Shown: one piece after another, positions 1 to 7,059 of the stretch
How positions within the stretch are numbered: the first letter of the stretch is position 1
How the letters are laid out: every line of letters starts with the position of its first letter
Source: Actinomycetota bacterium
GTDB lineage: Bacteria; Actinomycetota; Humimicrobiia; Humimicrobiales; Humimicrobiaceae
Assembly (NCBI GenBank): GCA_018400395.1
Contig: JAGYMN010000048.1
Coordinates: 1-9,278 of the forward strand
Length of the DNA: 9,278 nt
Direction of reading: 5' to 3'
The notes under the pieces: model-generated
Told to the model about the DNA's origin: nothing
Databases searched by the model: none
What the model saw: the letters and a program-made list of their open reading frames with translations, nothing else
Translations under genes and position numbers: made by a program

Positions 1-27
1 TCAGGTCTTAAAATATTTTTAAAAATT

Positions 28-954
28 TTAAAGCACAAAAGCTGATATCTGCCTGACCATTCCGGATAGTTCTTTTTCTTCCAAATAAGACTTTATGTTC
101 ATGCCCTTTATCTTTATACCCGGGGCTATCTCACACAGGGGAACCAGCACAAACCTCCTTTCTGATATGCGGGGATGCGGTATTTGCAGGATATCAGACT
201 CAATTTCTTCACTGTTAAAAAATAATATATCAATATCAATAGGCCTGGGCCCGTATCTTTTTTCTGTCTTTTTTCTCCCCATGTAATATTCAATGCCTTT
301 TATCAAACCCAGCAGCTGAAAAGGACCCATTTCATTTCTAACGGCAATTTGAACCGCAATATTATAGAAATTGTTTTGATCGGTCAAATACATGGGTCCA
401 GTCTCATAAAGGGAAGATATTTTTTTTATATCCACTGAGGGATTATCTTTGATAAGCCTCAGGGCTTTTTTTATATTGGCCTTCCTGTCTCCCATATTGG
501 AACCGACCGATAGAAATGCGCTAAATTTTTTAGACTTTTCCTGTCCTTTTTCTTTAAATAATTTATTTAAATCTGTTATAGAGGTTACCTTATCATCACT
601 TTTAATACTATATCCGACACCAACTGCATCCAGTTTTTCTTCAATCGGTGGAGTGGGTTTTTCTATTGCAACATCTGCTCTTTCAACTAACTCTGACATT
701 CCGATTATGCTGCATGCGAGACTCTGGCAGAATGTTTCTAACAGGTCGAAACTCTGGCTATTGTTTATTTCTCGTATTTTTTTTATCACATCAGAATAAC
801 TAATGGTTTTTTCGAGCCTGTCGTTTCCGGCAAAGTCAGTATCTTTTATATAAACACTTATATTAAAAACGAAAAACTGACCGTTCTTTTTCTCGTACTC
901 CCTGACACCGTGGTATCCGTAAAGCCTGAGATTTTTTATAAATATCCTGAACAT
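28..954 (-). CDS. folBK: Bifunctional dihydroneopterin aldolase / HPPK (FolB-FolK fusion)
   Basis: One 308-residue frame joins two consecutive folate enzymes. Residues 1-118 are dihydroneopterin aldolase (FolB), with GYHGVREYEKKNGQ near the N-terminus carrying the conserved Glu, LLETFCQSLA (71-80) and the EKPTPPI segment with Lys99. Residues 143-308 are 6-hydroxymethyl-7,8-dihydropterin pyrophosphokinase (FolK): LSVGSNMGDR (148-157), SSLYETGP, the Mg-binding RPIDIDIL with Asp240 and Asp242, and IPHPRISERRFVLVPL. A charged linker of about 25 residues separates them. FolB cleaves dihydroneopterin to hydroxymethyl-dihydropterin and glycolaldehyde; FolK transfers pyrophosphate from ATP to that product, giving the FolP substrate. 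Both act in the cytoplasm. The ATG lies 23 nt after the folP stop, with a modest ACAGG about 8 nt upstream, so translation is probably coupled within the operon. It is the last gene seen; the 27 nt beyond its TAA are almost pure A/T with no gene. Both domains look intact. Confidence 0.95.
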   Translation of the reverse strand: MFRIFIKNLRLYGYHGVREYEKKNGQFFVFNISVYIKDTDFAGNDRLEKTISYSDVIKKIREINNSQSFDLLETFCQSLACSIIGMSELVERADVAIEKPTPPIEEKLDAVGVGYSIKSDDKVTSITDLNKLFKEKGQEKSKKFSAFLSVGSNMGDRKANIKKALRLIKDNPSVDIKKISSLYETGPMYLTDQNNFYNIAVQIAVRNEMGPFQLLGLIKGIEYYMGRKKTEKRYGPRPIDIDILFFNSEEIESDILQIPHPRISERRFVLVPLCEIAPGIKIKGMNIKSYLEEKELSGMVRQISAFVL

Positions 955-977
955 ATAGCGCCTGTAATATAATTTAT

Positions 978-2195
978 TTAACCGTATACTGATAATATAC
1001 TTTTTATTATTTTTAGGGCCCTCACAGTCTCACCCACGTCATGGACTCTTATAATGCTTGCATTATTGATAACGGACCACACTGCAGCCGCTATACTGCC
1101 TTCGAGCCTTTCATCCCCGGATAGGCCCAGCACCTTTCCTATGAATGATTTACGTGATGACCCTATTAGCACCGGGTAACCCATGAAACTAAATTCTTTT
1201 ATTTTGTTCAATACAGCAATGTTATGATCCAGGTTTTTTCCAAAACCTATTCCGGGATCTATTATTATTTTATCGACAGATATGCCTGAATCAATTGCGT
1301 AAGAAGCTCTCTGATGAAGATATTCATATATTTCATCTATAACATTATCATAATGGGGATTGTCCTGCATATTTTCAGGAGTCCCCTGCATATGCATGAG
1401 GGTAACACTCGCTCCCCCTGAAACTGCTACTGAAGCCATCCTTTTATCCATTGAAAGTGCACTTATATCATTTATCATACTGGCACCAGCAGAAACGGCC
1501 TCTTCTGCAACTTCTGATCTGTATGTATCAATTGATATCAGGTTGTCATAGTTTTTATCTATATTCTTTATTATTGGAATAGTTCTTTTAAGCTCATCCA
1601 CGGTGCTTACAGGCTTTGAGCCGGGCCTGGATGACATGCCCCCGACATCAATAATATCTGCACCTTCTTTTATCATTTCATCGATATGCTTTAAAGCCAT
1701 TTCATGGTTATAAAATCTTCCGCCGTCATAAAATGAATCGGGAGTAACATTTAAAATTCCCATTACAAGCGGCGTCGATCCGGTTATAAACCTCTTGCTG
1801 CCTATTGAATATTTTACTCTTCTAAGGTTACCTGCTTTATAGCCCTTAAGGAATGAATCCAGCTCCCCGGAAAGCTCACTGAGGCCAAATGGCTGCATCT
1901 TTAACTTTTTAATAAGATCTTTGAGGCTGCTAAAATTGCCTTCTATTATAACGTCAGTCTTTCCGGAGACTCCGAGGAGGACATCCCTTGAAGTTACAAC
2001 ATCCCCGCCTCTTGCCAGCATTTCCTGTTTTAATATATTTGCAGCAGCAGGTTTAAGACCCTTTACTTTCAGTGCAATGGGAAATAATTTTTCTACCATA
2101 ATTCTCTGCCCGTCGACTGTTGCACCGATTTTCCCAAATTCAGATATGCCTTCTGCTCTACTCTTTATATCCAGGGCCCTTATTATATGCTTCAT
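978..2195 (-). CDS. folP: Dihydropteroate synthase with N-terminal extension
   Basis: The catalytic TIM barrel covers about residues 140-405 and has every DHPS signature: MGILNVTPDSF (145-155) for the pterin/pyrophosphate loop, IIDVGGMSSRPGS (181-193), SIDTYRSEVAEEA, INDISA, LMHMQGTPENM, IIDPGIGFGKN, the lysine-bearing GSSRKSFIGKVLG and the C-terminal RVHDVGET. It condenses hydroxymethyl-dihydropterin pyrophosphate with p-aminobenzoate to dihydropteroate and is the sulfonamide target. At 405 residues it is about 125 longer than E. coli-type FolP; the excess is N-terminal. Part of that extension (about 41-105, ALKVKGL..KQEMLARGGDVV..) resembles a segment I recall from other long bacterial FolP proteins, so it is likely genuine and not a mis-called start. 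The ATG is preceded by CAGG at workable distance, 22 nt after folE stops. The usual STRPG reads SSRPG here, a conservative Thr-to-Ser change at the pABA-side loop. Confidence 0.96.
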   Translation of the reverse strand: MKHIIRALDIKSRAEGISEFGKIGATVDGQRIMVEKLFPIALKVKGLKPAAANILKQEMLARGGDVVTSRDVLLGVSGKTDVIIEGNFSSLKDLIKKLKMQPFGLSELSGELDSFLKGYKAGNLRRVKYSIGSKRFITGSTPLVMGILNVTPDSFYDGGRFYNHEMALKHIDEMIKEGADIIDVGGMSSRPGSKPVSTVDELKRTIPIIKNIDKNYDNLISIDTYRSEVAEEAVSAGASMINDISALSMDKRMASVAVSGGASVTLMHMQGTPENMQDNPHYDNVIDEIYEYLHQRASYAIDSGISVDKIIIDPGIGFGKNLDHNIAVLNKIKEFSFMGYPVLIGSSRKSFIGKVLGLSGDERLEGSIAAAVWSVINNASIIRVHDVGETVRALKIIKSILSVYG

Positions 2196-2217
2196 ACTTT
2201 TTACCTGAAGAAAGATT

Positions 2218-2787
2218 TCACTTCCTGCCGTTATAAATAAAGGAAAGTACTTCCGATCTTGAGGCAGGGTTATCTTTAAAAAGCCCCCTTATTGCAGATG
2301 TGACAGTTATTGTATTTGGTTTCTTTACTCCCCGCATGCTCATGCACAGGTGTTCTGCCTCTACTATAACCATTACCCCTCTTGGTTTGATCTTTTCCAT
2401 TATCGCATCTGCAACTATAGTGGTCAGCCTTTCCTGGATCTGGGGCCTTTTTGCAACTATATCAAGAACTCTTGTCAGTTTGGACAGGCCGACTATTTTA
2501 CCGGACTTATTAGGAGCATAAGCTATATGAGCTTTCCCTATAAAAGGTACAAGATGGTGCTCGCAAACAGAGTAAAAGGGGATATCCTTAACAAGTATTA
2601 TCTCATCATGATTTTCGTCAAACATCGGGCCCAGCTCACCTGAAGGATCCTGGCCCACTCCGGAGAATATCTCTTCATACATATCAGCAATCCTCTGCGG
2701 CGTTCTGATAAGACCCTCCCTGTTAATATCTTCGCCTATGCCCTCCAGCATCATCTTTACGCCTTGAACAATCTTTTCCTTATCCAC
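2218..2787 (-). CDS. folE: GTP cyclohydrolase I (type IA)
   Basis: The 189-residue protein is standard length for the zinc-dependent FolE, which converts GTP to 7,8-dihydroneopterin triphosphate and formate, the first committed step of the pterin branch. Zinc ligands are visible: Cys75 and His78 in VCEHHLVPF and Cys148 in EHLCMSMRGV, with His77 and His146 at the expected catalytic positions. RTPQRIADMYEEIFSG near the N-terminus and LSKLTRVLDIVAKRPQIQERLT in the middle are the usual family blocks, and the end SEVLSFIYNGR is typical. The start is GTG at 2787, chosen because a strong GGGGAGGAG lies 4-12 nt upstream. Folding into the toroidal decamer is inferred from the family. It follows ftsH by 100 nt, the widest gap in the window, and precedes folP by 22 nt. 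Confidence 0.97.
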   Translation of the reverse strand: MDKEKIVQGVKMMLEGIGEDINREGLIRTPQRIADMYEEIFSGVGQDPSGELGPMFDENHDEIILVKDIPFYSVCEHHLVPFIGKAHIAYAPNKSGKIVGLSKLTRVLDIVAKRPQIQERLTTIVADAIMEKIKPRGVMVIVEAEHLCMSMRGVKKPNTITVTSAIRGLFKDNPASRSEVLSFIYNGRK

Positions 2788-2887
2788 CGGTCTCCTCCCC
2801 TTTTTAAAAATCTATGTATGTTTAAAAATAATAAATATAATTGACCTCACTGCAGATATCTATATGGCCAGCAGGCCTGGAATTGGA
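2788..2887 (-). other. ftsH-folE intergenic region
   Basis: This 100-nt gap is the largest between genes here. Just after the ftsH stop the minus strand reads CCAGGCCTGCTGG, a short 4-bp inverted repeat with a 5-nt loop, followed by AGATATCT and then a very AT-rich run up to the folE ribosome binding site. The repeat is too short and not directly followed by a U-tract, so I do not call it a terminator. The AT-rich run could hold an internal promoter for the folate genes, but no convincing paired -35 and -10 boxes are visible. Confidence 0.4.
2791..2800 (-). promoter_or_regulatory. Strong ribosome binding site fixing the GTG start of folE
   Basis: On the minus strand GGGGAGGAGA precedes CCG and then GTG. 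The GGAGG core sits 6 nt from the GTG, which is ideal spacing. This is the best Shine-Dalgarno in the window and supports GTG at 2787 as the folE start. It suggests folE is translated independently and well after the 100-nt gap behind ftsH. Confidence 0.8.
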
Positions 2888-4825
2888 TCAGGTAGAACTT
2901 TTATTTTTTCCACCTGCAGCTCCTGAAACAGGCTTTTTATCGGGTTCCGGCTTCTTACCTTTCTTTATCTTTTTGGTCTCAACTTTTGCCAGTATTTTCA
3001 GTATTTCTTCTCTTGACAGAGTCTCTTTCTCTATAAGCTCTTCAGCAAGCCTGGCAAGTATTGATTTGTTTTCCTCAAGGATCTTCCTTGCTTTTTTATA
3101 GCTGGAGTCGATTATGTTATGAGTCTCTTCATCAATAGCAGAGGCAATTTTCTCACTATAATGCGGCCTTGATGCTATCTCTTTGCCCAGGAAAACTTCA
3201 TCTTCCTCTACCCTGAAGGTAACAGGCCCCAGAAGTTCGCTCATACCGAACTCGGTTATCATCTTCCTGGTTATCTTTGTCGCCCTCTCAAGATCATTCT
3301 GGGCCCCGGATGTTATATCTTCAAAATTCATCTCCTCGCTTACCCTGCCGCCAAGAAGCTGTGTTATGTTATCCAGAAGTTCATTTTTAGACTTAAGGAA
3401 CCTGTCCTCTTCGGGTAAGGTTATAACATACCCCAGAGCCTTGCCCCTTGATATTATTGATATCTTATGTATGGGATCTGTGTAGGGCAGTATGTAGGAC
3501 AGGATTGCATGCCCGGACTCATGGAATGCAATTATTCTTTTTTCTTCTTCAGATATCACCCTTGTTTTCTTTTCAGGACCTGCAACCACTCTTTCTACAG
3601 CCTCCTCAACTTCAAACATTGATATCTTTTTCTTATTATGTCTGGCAGCAAGAAGCGATGCTTCATTAAAAAGATTTGCCAGATCGGCACCAGTAAATCC
3701 AGGTGTTTGTTTGGCAATAGTCTTCACATTTATTGACTTGTCCAGCGGTTTACCCCTTGCGTGTATTTCAAGTATCTTTTCCCTTCCAATAAGGTCGGGC
3801 CTGTCAACAGGTATCTGCCGGTCGAACCTTCCGGGCCGAAGTAGAGCGGGATCGAGGATATCAGGTCTATTGGTAGCAGCTATAAGTATTACTGTGCTAT
3901 CCTGGTCGAAACCATCCATCTCAACAAGTATCTGGTTTAGGGTCTGCTCCCTTTCATCATGCCCTCCACCCAGTCCTGCACCCCTGTGTCTTCCAACCGC
4001 ATCTATCTCGTCCATAAAAATTATTGAAGGCTGACTTGCCTTTGCCTGGTTGAATAGGTCCCTCACTCTTGATGCTCCAACACCGACAAACATCTCTACA
4101 AATTCAGAGCCGCTTATCGAGAAAAAAGGAACTCCTGCCTCTCCTGAAACAGCCCTTGCCAGAAGAGTCTTGCCTGTTCCAGGCGGACCATATAGCAATA
4201 CGCCTTTTGGGATCTTTGCACCCATAGCCTTAAATTTATTTGGATGTTCCAGAAACTCTTCTATCTCTCTGAGCTCTTCAACTGCTTCATCCACACCGGC
4301 AACGTCCTTAAAGGTTACCCTCTGCTTGCCCCTATTTGCAAGTCTTGCCCTGCTCTTCCCAAACTGCATCACCTTGGATCCGCCGCCCTGCAGCTGGTTC
4401 ATCATGAAAAATATTAGGCCGAACATTATAATAAAAGGTATGGCACTTATAAGTAATTGCAGCCATATAGCTTGATTCTGGTTATCAATCCTGAATTTTA
4501 TGTCATTTTCAAGCAAAAACTGGGTTATGTCATATTCTGACAGAAAGGCAACTTCAAATAATGCACCGTCGGCCATCTTCCCTTCTATAACACCGTCCTC
4601 AGCTTTTACAAGAAGCGGTTCTGCAGCACTTATTCTCCCTTCTTCCACCGCTGTAACAAATTCATCCATACTGAATTCTTTAACTTCAGGGGATAAAAAA
4701 AGAGGATTTCTAAATATCAGGAACATAACTACTATAAGGAGGATGAGAAGTGCTATATTCTTAAAGCTTCTGCTTTTGAATCCTTTATTATTGTTATTAT
4801 CATTTTTATTGAAATCATTTTTCAA
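2888..4825 (-). CDS. ftsH: ATP-dependent zinc metalloprotease FtsH
   Basis: This 645-residue membrane-anchored AAA+ protease degrades misfolded membrane proteins and some cytosolic regulators, normally as a hexamer. Order: Asn/Lys-rich N-tail, TM1 about 23-38, an extracytoplasmic stretch of about 80 residues, TM2 about 122-143, AAA+ module with Walker A GPPGTGKT (213-220), Walker B IIFMDEID (268-275), and the second region of homology NRPDILDPALLRPGRFDR with arginine fingers Arg330 and Arg333. The protease domain has HESGH (435-439), with His435, His439 and probably Asp511 as zinc ligands and Glu436 as base. The C-terminus ends in a Lys-rich, probably disordered tail (about 617-645). The start is TTG at 4825; AAGGAG lies 11 nt upstream, slightly far, but no nearer start codon exists in frame. 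It lies 48 nt after hprT, as in many Gram-positive genomes. Confidence 0.98.
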   Translation of the reverse strand: MKNDFNKNDNNNNKGFKSRSFKNIALLILLIVVMFLIFRNPLFLSPEVKEFSMDEFVTAVEEGRISAAEPLLVKAEDGVIEGKMADGALFEVAFLSEYDITQFLLENDIKFRIDNQNQAIWLQLLISAIPFIIMFGLIFFMMNQLQGGGSKVMQFGKSRARLANRGKQRVTFKDVAGVDEAVEELREIEEFLEHPNKFKAMGAKIPKGVLLYGPPGTGKTLLARAVSGEAGVPFFSISGSEFVEMFVGVGASRVRDLFNQAKASQPSIIFMDEIDAVGRHRGAGLGGGHDEREQTLNQILVEMDGFDQDSTVILIAATNRPDILDPALLRPGRFDRQIPVDRPDLIGREKILEIHARGKPLDKSINVKTIAKQTPGFTGADLANLFNEASLLAARHNKKKISMFEVEEAVERVVAGPEKKTRVISEEEKRIIAFHESGHAILSYILPYTDPIHKISIISRGKALGYVITLPEEDRFLKSKNELLDNITQLLGGRVSEEMNFEDITSGAQNDLERATKITRKMITEFGMSELLGPVTFRVEEDEVFLGKEIASRPHYSEKIASAIDEETHNIIDSSYKKARKILEENKSILARLAEELIEKETLSREEILKILAKVETKKIKKGKKPEPDKKPVSGAAGGKNKSST

Positions 4826-4836
4826 ATTTAAAACAA

Positions 4837-4842
4837 CTCCTT
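4837..4842 (-). promoter_or_regulatory. Ribosome binding site for the TTG start of ftsH
   Basis: The minus strand has AAGGAG, a full Shine-Dalgarno core, followed by 11 nt and then TTG. The spacing is longer than the usual 5-9 nt. The codons between (GTT, TTA, AAT) are not start codons, so TTG at 4825 is the only reasonable start. A rare start with long spacing may keep ftsH translation modest. Confidence 0.6.
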
Positions 4843-4873
4843 TTTACTGAATTTTAGGTAACTTTTAATGTTA

Positions 4874-5458
4874 TTATAAATATTGCTCATTTTCAATATA
4901 TCCTATAAAAGGAATATTCCTGTACTTTTCCGCATAATCAAGGCCATAGCCCACAACAAATTTATTTGGGATATCAAACCCCTTGTATTTAACACTATTC
5001 TTCGTTTTTCTCGGTACGTTTTTATCAAGAAGCGCACATATTTCTATATTCCTGGGATTTCTTGCCTTTAAATTCTTAACAAGATAGTTAAGGGTCCTTC
5101 CTGAATCAATAATATCCTCTATTATAAGGACTTCTCTCCCCTCTATACTGAACTCCAGGTCTTTTGTTATCCTGACTATTCCCGAACTTACCTTAGAATT
5201 TCCATAGCTTGATACAGCCATAAAATCAAATACAACCGGTATCCTAATCTCTCTGCATATATCGGCAAGGAAAATAAATGATCCCCTCAACACTGATACA
5301 AGAACCGGAACAATATCTTTATAATCAGAAGTTATCATTGATCCCAGTTCTTTTATCCTCTTTTTCAATGAGGACTCATCAATAAGAACTTTTATTTTTT
5401 CATTATCATAGATAAGGATTTTTTCTCCATCCTCTTCTGCTATTCTGTACACATTCAT
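4874..5458 (-). CDS. hprT: Hypoxanthine (guanine) phosphoribosyltransferase
   Basis: The 194-residue enzyme has the usual size for bacterial purine salvage PRTases, which join hypoxanthine or guanine to PRPP to give IMP or GMP in the cytoplasm. The PRPP-binding loop is IIEDIIDSGRTL (112-123) with the acidic pair Glu114-Asp115. The pyrophosphate loop is VLRGSF (56-61). The purine-recognition block KFVVGYGLDY (166-175) holds the Lys and Asp expected for 6-oxopurines, which separates it from adenine or uracil PRTases. The ATG is well supported by AGGGGTG 4 nt upstream. It sits between tilS and ftsH in the classical order. In Bacillus subtilis TilS and HprT have been reported to cooperate in activating ftsH; whether that applies here is inference. 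Confidence 0.96.
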   Translation of the reverse strand: MNVYRIAEEDGEKILIYDNEKIKVLIDESSLKKRIKELGSMITSDYKDIVPVLVSVLRGSFIFLADICREIRIPVVFDFMAVSSYGNSKVSSGIVRITKDLEFSIEGREVLIIEDIIDSGRTLNYLVKNLKARNPRNIEICALLDKNVPRKTKNSVKYKGFDIPNKFVVGYGLDYAEKYRNIPFIGYIENEQYL

Positions 5459-5474
5459 TTAACACCCCTGTAAA

Positions 5475-5498
5475 TATATGATTTTATTAAATCATATA
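5475..5498. repeat. Perfect 10-bp inverted repeat in the tilS-hprT gap
   Basis: Reading the plus strand, TATATGATTT, a 4-nt loop TATT, then AAATCATATA form a perfect 10-bp dyad containing only one G-C pair. It fills nearly the whole 44-nt gap: the tilS stop codon is 4 nt before it in transcription order and the hprT Shine-Dalgarno starts 5 nt after it. Neither strand has an immediate U-tract, so it does not look like an intrinsic terminator. It could be a weak mRNA hairpin next to the ribosome binding site, a processing site or a protein-binding dyad. AT-rich dyads also arise by chance. Confidence 0.55.
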
Positions 5499-5502
5499 AA
5501 AA

Positions 5503-6984
5503 TTATTTTTCAAATAGCTCAAGATATAGAAACTTTGATGTTTCCGGAGTTATTTTTACCCTGCTGTCAATTCTCATTTTGCCTATCCATATTATTTTTT
5601 CAGCATCGCAAAATACAGGTATCTTTTTTCTTCTGTTGACCGGTATTTTTTTATCAATAAAGAAATCATGAAGTTTCCTGCTTCCGCCTGCTCCGAACGG
5701 ATAAAACCTGTCACCTTTTCTCCAGCTTCTTACTATTACAGGCAGTATGATTTTATCATAATCAAGAAACGCCTTTGAACAGGCAGCTCTTTTGAAATCA
5801 CCTGCCGAGTCCATTACTTTGGCCCGTACAGCCATCCCAAAACCTTCCAGCTCCGTTTCACCGCCTATTATTATTTCTGTACGGCTTTCCCCGTCATAGG
5901 ATCCCTTTATTTCCCCTCCAGCCCTATCCATAATATAAGACTTTATTATATCAGGTATGTCTTCCATAAAATCGGTATTTGCCATATGTATAAAACCGTT
6001 TATCCTGAAAATCATAATATTTTTTAATGGAGTAATCCATTTGTTTTCCCCTGATCTGGAAACTGCAAGCTTTAGCATATCTTCAATGTTTCTAAAACTT
6101 ATATCTTCGGATGTTCCTCTTATCTTTTCTACGGCACACATTATAATCCTCCTCCGGATTGCAGCTGAACTGGATAAAAGAGGTTCTATAGGTATTTTTA
6201 GATATACAGTCCTATTTCTGTCCCTGCTCCGGCTGGAATGTGCAATCCTTTCAAGTATATTCATCGAATACTTACTCAGAAAATTTTCCTCTTCCCTCAA
6301 TATTTCTATAGAACGGTTCAGGCTGCTCTTAAAATTTTTAAAAAAATTTTTCTCTATGTAGGGTATGAGCATATTTCTTATACGATTTCTTTGATACTTG
6401 TTTTCAAAGTTTGACCGGTCCAGGCAATATGATATACATTTTTCATCAAGATAATTTTTTATTTCTTTCCCCGGTGTATTTATAAGAGGTCTTATAATCC
6501 TTCCGCTAAAAGGCTTTATTCCTGAAAGACCCCTTGCCCCTGCTCCCCTAATTAACCTCATCAAAAAAGTCTCCATGTTATCATCCATATTATGCCCTAC
6601 TGCTATCTTTTTGATATCATATTTATCTGCAATATCATTAAGATAATAAAGTCTTATCTTCCTTGCACCTTCCTGAAATGAAAGCCCTTTTATCCTGGAC
6701 CATTCTGCCGCATCCGCTTTTTCGCAGAATAGTTTTATACCCATGCTGCTGTAAAGATTTTTTACAAATTCCAGATCCCTGCCGGACTGGCCTTCCCTTG
6801 TTTTATGGTCCAGGCTGAATCCATAAAGTTCCAGACCAAACTTATCCTTCAGCTTATATAAAAGATGGGTAAGGAAAACAGAATCAGGCCCTCCTGATAC
6901 AGATATCAGGATACTGTTTCCATATTCTATCATACCGAAACGACTTATTGTCTCCAGGGATAGTTTTAATGCCCTATCACTCAT
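5503..6984 (-). CDS. tilS: tRNA(Ile)-lysidine synthetase
   Basis: TilS uses ATP to attach lysine to C34 of the CAU-anticodon tRNA-Ile, so that it reads AUA codons and is charged with Ile. The N-terminal PP-loop ATPase is clear: SVSGGPDS (28-35), then EGARKIRLYYL (105-115) and GHNMDDNMETFLMRLIRGAGARGL (from 130) with the Asp-Asp and Glu-Thr residues of the family. HRN-type residues near QRNRIRN (198-204) match the conserved NxxxRxxIR block. The C-terminal TilS_C domain is at about 415-490 (VRSWRKGDRFYPFGAGGSRKLHDFFIDKK then RIDSRVKIT). At 493 residues it is the long, two-domain form. The ATG has a weak AGAGA upstream and lies 75 nt after ymdB. ATA codons are frequent in this window, which agrees with a need for this enzyme. 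Confidence 0.96.
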   Translation of the reverse strand: MSDRALKLSLETISRFGMIEYGNSILISVSGGPDSVFLTHLLYKLKDKFGLELYGFSLDHKTREGQSGRDLEFVKNLYSSMGIKLFCEKADAAEWSRIKGLSFQEGARKIRLYYLNDIADKYDIKKIAVGHNMDDNMETFLMRLIRGAGARGLSGIKPFSGRIIRPLINTPGKEIKNYLDEKCISYCLDRSNFENKYQRNRIRNMLIPYIEKNFFKNFKSSLNRSIEILREEENFLSKYSMNILERIAHSSRSRDRNRTVYLKIPIEPLLSSSAAIRRRIIMCAVEKIRGTSEDISFRNIEDMLKLAVSRSGENKWITPLKNIMIFRINGFIHMANTDFMEDIPDIIKSYIMDRAGGEIKGSYDGESRTEIIIGGETELEGFGMAVRAKVMDSAGDFKRAACSKAFLDYDKIILPVIVRSWRKGDRFYPFGAGGSRKLHDFFIDKKIPVNRRKKIPVFCDAEKIIWIGKMRIDSRVKITPETSKFLYLELFEK

Positions 6985-7059
6985 ACAGTTCTCTTATCTT
7001 TTTATTCATCAAATATAGCCGTTATTTTTGCCTCTTTAACTCGGGTACCCTGATTGAAA

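Noticed and set aside
1..27. AT-rich tail after folBK as a terminator
   Set aside because: It consists of A- and T-runs with no GC stem; the window ends before any terminator or next gene could be judged.
2841..2866. TTGACC followed by TATATG on the plus strand, a possible antisense promoter into ftsH
   Set aside because: The spacing is only 14 nt and the -10 is weak; no plus-strand gene follows.
2868..2880. CCAGGCCTGCTGG hairpin after ftsH as a terminator
   Set aside because: The stem is only 4 bp and no T-run follows directly on the minus strand.
2841..4850. Long plus-strand open frames opposite ftsH (86-141 codons)
   Set aside because: They lie antisense to a highly conserved gene, show no protein motifs and have compositions expected of shadow frames.
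6977..7009. Ten-codon mini-frame MNKKIRELYE overlapping the tilS start
   Set aside because: It has no Shine-Dalgarno of its own and is short enough to be chance; a leader or coupling role cannot be shown from one sequence.
7012..7039. Possible promoter ahead of tilS (TTAAAG, 16 nt, TATATT on the minus strand)
   Set aside because: The -10 is good but the -35 matches consensus at only about half its bases; such pairs are common in AT-rich DNA.
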